Assembly: GCA_964393605.1 (NCBI GenBank) | Contig: CAYMUL010000009.1 | Coordinates: 1-64,000 of the forward strand | DNA: 64,000 nucleotides | Origin: CAYMUL01 sp964393605 | GTDB taxonomy: Bacteria; Bacteroidota; Ignavibacteria; Ignavibacteriales; Ignavibacteriaceae | Reading direction: 5' to 3' | Part shown: positions 63,351 through 64,000 of the stretch, piece after piece | Position numbering within the stretch: the stretch's first letter is position 1 | Layout of the letters: each line of letters starts with the position of its first letter | Notes under the pieces: generated by a model | Databases searched by the model: none | The model's input: only the letters and a program-made list of their open reading frames with translations | What the model was told of the DNA's origin: nothing | Translations under genes and position numbers: made by a program

Positions 63351-64000
63351 CACTGCTTTCTCTCAGAGTCAGCTTTTAACAAAAGCATACTCGACTTCCT
63401 TTAGTTTAGGAATAAAAACATTTTCAAAAGATTATCGCAATCCTATTTACGCGATTTACGGATTCGTACGAATTGCCGATGAGATTGTCGATACTTTTCA
63501 CGAACATGATAAAGTATCTCTAATGAAAAAATTCAGGGCTGATACTTTCGAGGCGATTGAAAAAGGAATTTCGACAAACCCGATTCTTCATGCATTTCAA
63601 CTTGTAGTGAACGAATACAAAATTGATGTCGCGCTGGTCGATACCTTTTTGAAGAGTATGGAGATGGACCTTGATAATTCAAGCTACAAACGTGATGCGT
63701 ATGATGAATATATTTATGGTTCCGCTGAAGTAGTCGGATTAATGTGTCTAAAAATATTTACATTTTCAGAAAAAAATAAATTTGACGAACTTGTTTTTCC
63801 GGCAAAGATGCTCGGGTCGGCATTTCAAAAAGTAAATTTCTTGCGCGATATTGATAGCGATCTTTCGGAGCGTGGGCGAATTTATTTCCCCGATGTAAAT
63901 TCGAGTGATTCAATTAGCAATCTTTCAAAAGCAAAACTTGAATCGGAAATAACTTTGGAATTTCGCGAAGCGTTAAAAGGAATTGTAAAGCTTCCCGTTG
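63331..64000 (+). CDS. crtB: Phytoene/squalene synthase family, N-terminal part
   Basis: Open frame from ATG 63331 to the right edge (223 codons, no stop). It begins MIQLYHNTAFSQSQLLTKAY and has both aspartate-rich motifs of trans-isoprenyl head-to-head synthases: DEIVD near residue 50 and NFLRDIDSD (about 170). The enzyme condenses two geranylgeranyl (or farnesyl) diphosphates. Overlap with crtI indicates an operon. The C-terminus is outside the window. Confidence 0.92.
   Translation, partial: MIQLYHNTAFSQSQLLTKAYSTSFSLGIKTFSKDYRNPIYAIYGFVRIADEIVDTFHEHDKVSLMKKFRADTFEAIEKGISTNPILHAFQLVVNEYKIDVALVDTFLKSMEMDLDNSSYKRDAYDEYIYGSAEVVGLMCLKIFTFSEKNKFDELVFPAKMLGSAFQKVNFLRDIDSDLSERGRIYFPDVNSSDSISNLSKAKLESEITLEFREALKGIVKLPV

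Overview
The window is AT-rich bacterial chromosome from a scaffold (100 Ns at 11549-11648). It most likely belongs to the Ignavibacteria or a close Bacteroidota/Chlorobi-group relative. The reasons are two secreted proteins with type IX secretion (T9SS) C-terminal sorting domains carrying the YPNPFNPST signature, many lipoproteins and SP-I secreted proteins of the Bacteroidota type, a Bacteroidota-style sdhCAB operon, S46 and S9 exopeptidases, and a TTTG-N20-TAnnTTTG promoter in front of a tRNA. The lineage is an inference from these families; there is no rRNA in the window.

Layout. 1-5302 (-): an operon-like run of exported proteins (a partial secreted protein, two BNR/Asp-box T9SS cargo proteins, a carboxypeptidase-regulatory-like lipoprotein). 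5745-11322: serine hydrolase, PAP2 phosphatase, MarR regulator with pirin, a lipoprotein, CBS protein, DUF2721 protein and aat. 11339-13524: a repeat-rich scar with a truncated gene, 477-bp tandem repeats around an assembly gap, short palindromes and a broken YhcG/DUF1016 nuclease gene. 13655-25877: Trm112-like protein, envelope proteins, a 1312-residue hybrid histidine kinase, LOG-family protein, PBP4-type peptidase and SecG. 25901-25974: tRNA-Met. 26086-35119 (-): S9 peptidase, M48 peptidase, Obg, a conserved acidic protein, and sdhB-sdhA-sdhC. 35360-45199: YciI-like protein, DUF5009 membrane protein, secreted TPR-CHAT protein, sodium:solute symporter, L,D-transpeptidase-like lipoprotein and an AAC(3)-fold acetyltransferase. 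45185-52796: a defence island with an AbiE toxin-antitoxin cassette between 40-bp direct repeats, then a four-gene type III restriction-modification operon containing a GxxExxY protein and a Bro-N protein between Mod and Res. 52864-57330 (-): S9 and S46 peptidases. 57467-60553: an easily missed zinc-ribbon reading frame, phosphomannomutase, MOSC protein and GNAT acetyltransferase. 60779-61404 (-): VapBC. 61872-64000: crtI and the start of crtB.

How the parts fit. Most chromosomal genes serve an aerobic or fumarate-respiring heterotroph that exports many proteins and degrades peptides in the periplasm (two S9 enzymes, S46, M48), with carotenoid synthesis at the right edge. The accessory content is defence (AbiE, type III R-M, VapBC, broken YhcG) and repeats.

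The most distinctive feature is that several unrelated short palindromic repeats lie in frame inside protein genes: two in one T9SS sorting domain, an AT-rich element in a second sorting domain, one in the restriction subunit and a duplicated one in the YhcG-family gene. Both broken defence genes are disrupted at 8-nt homopolymers, which could be phase variation, decay or assembly error.
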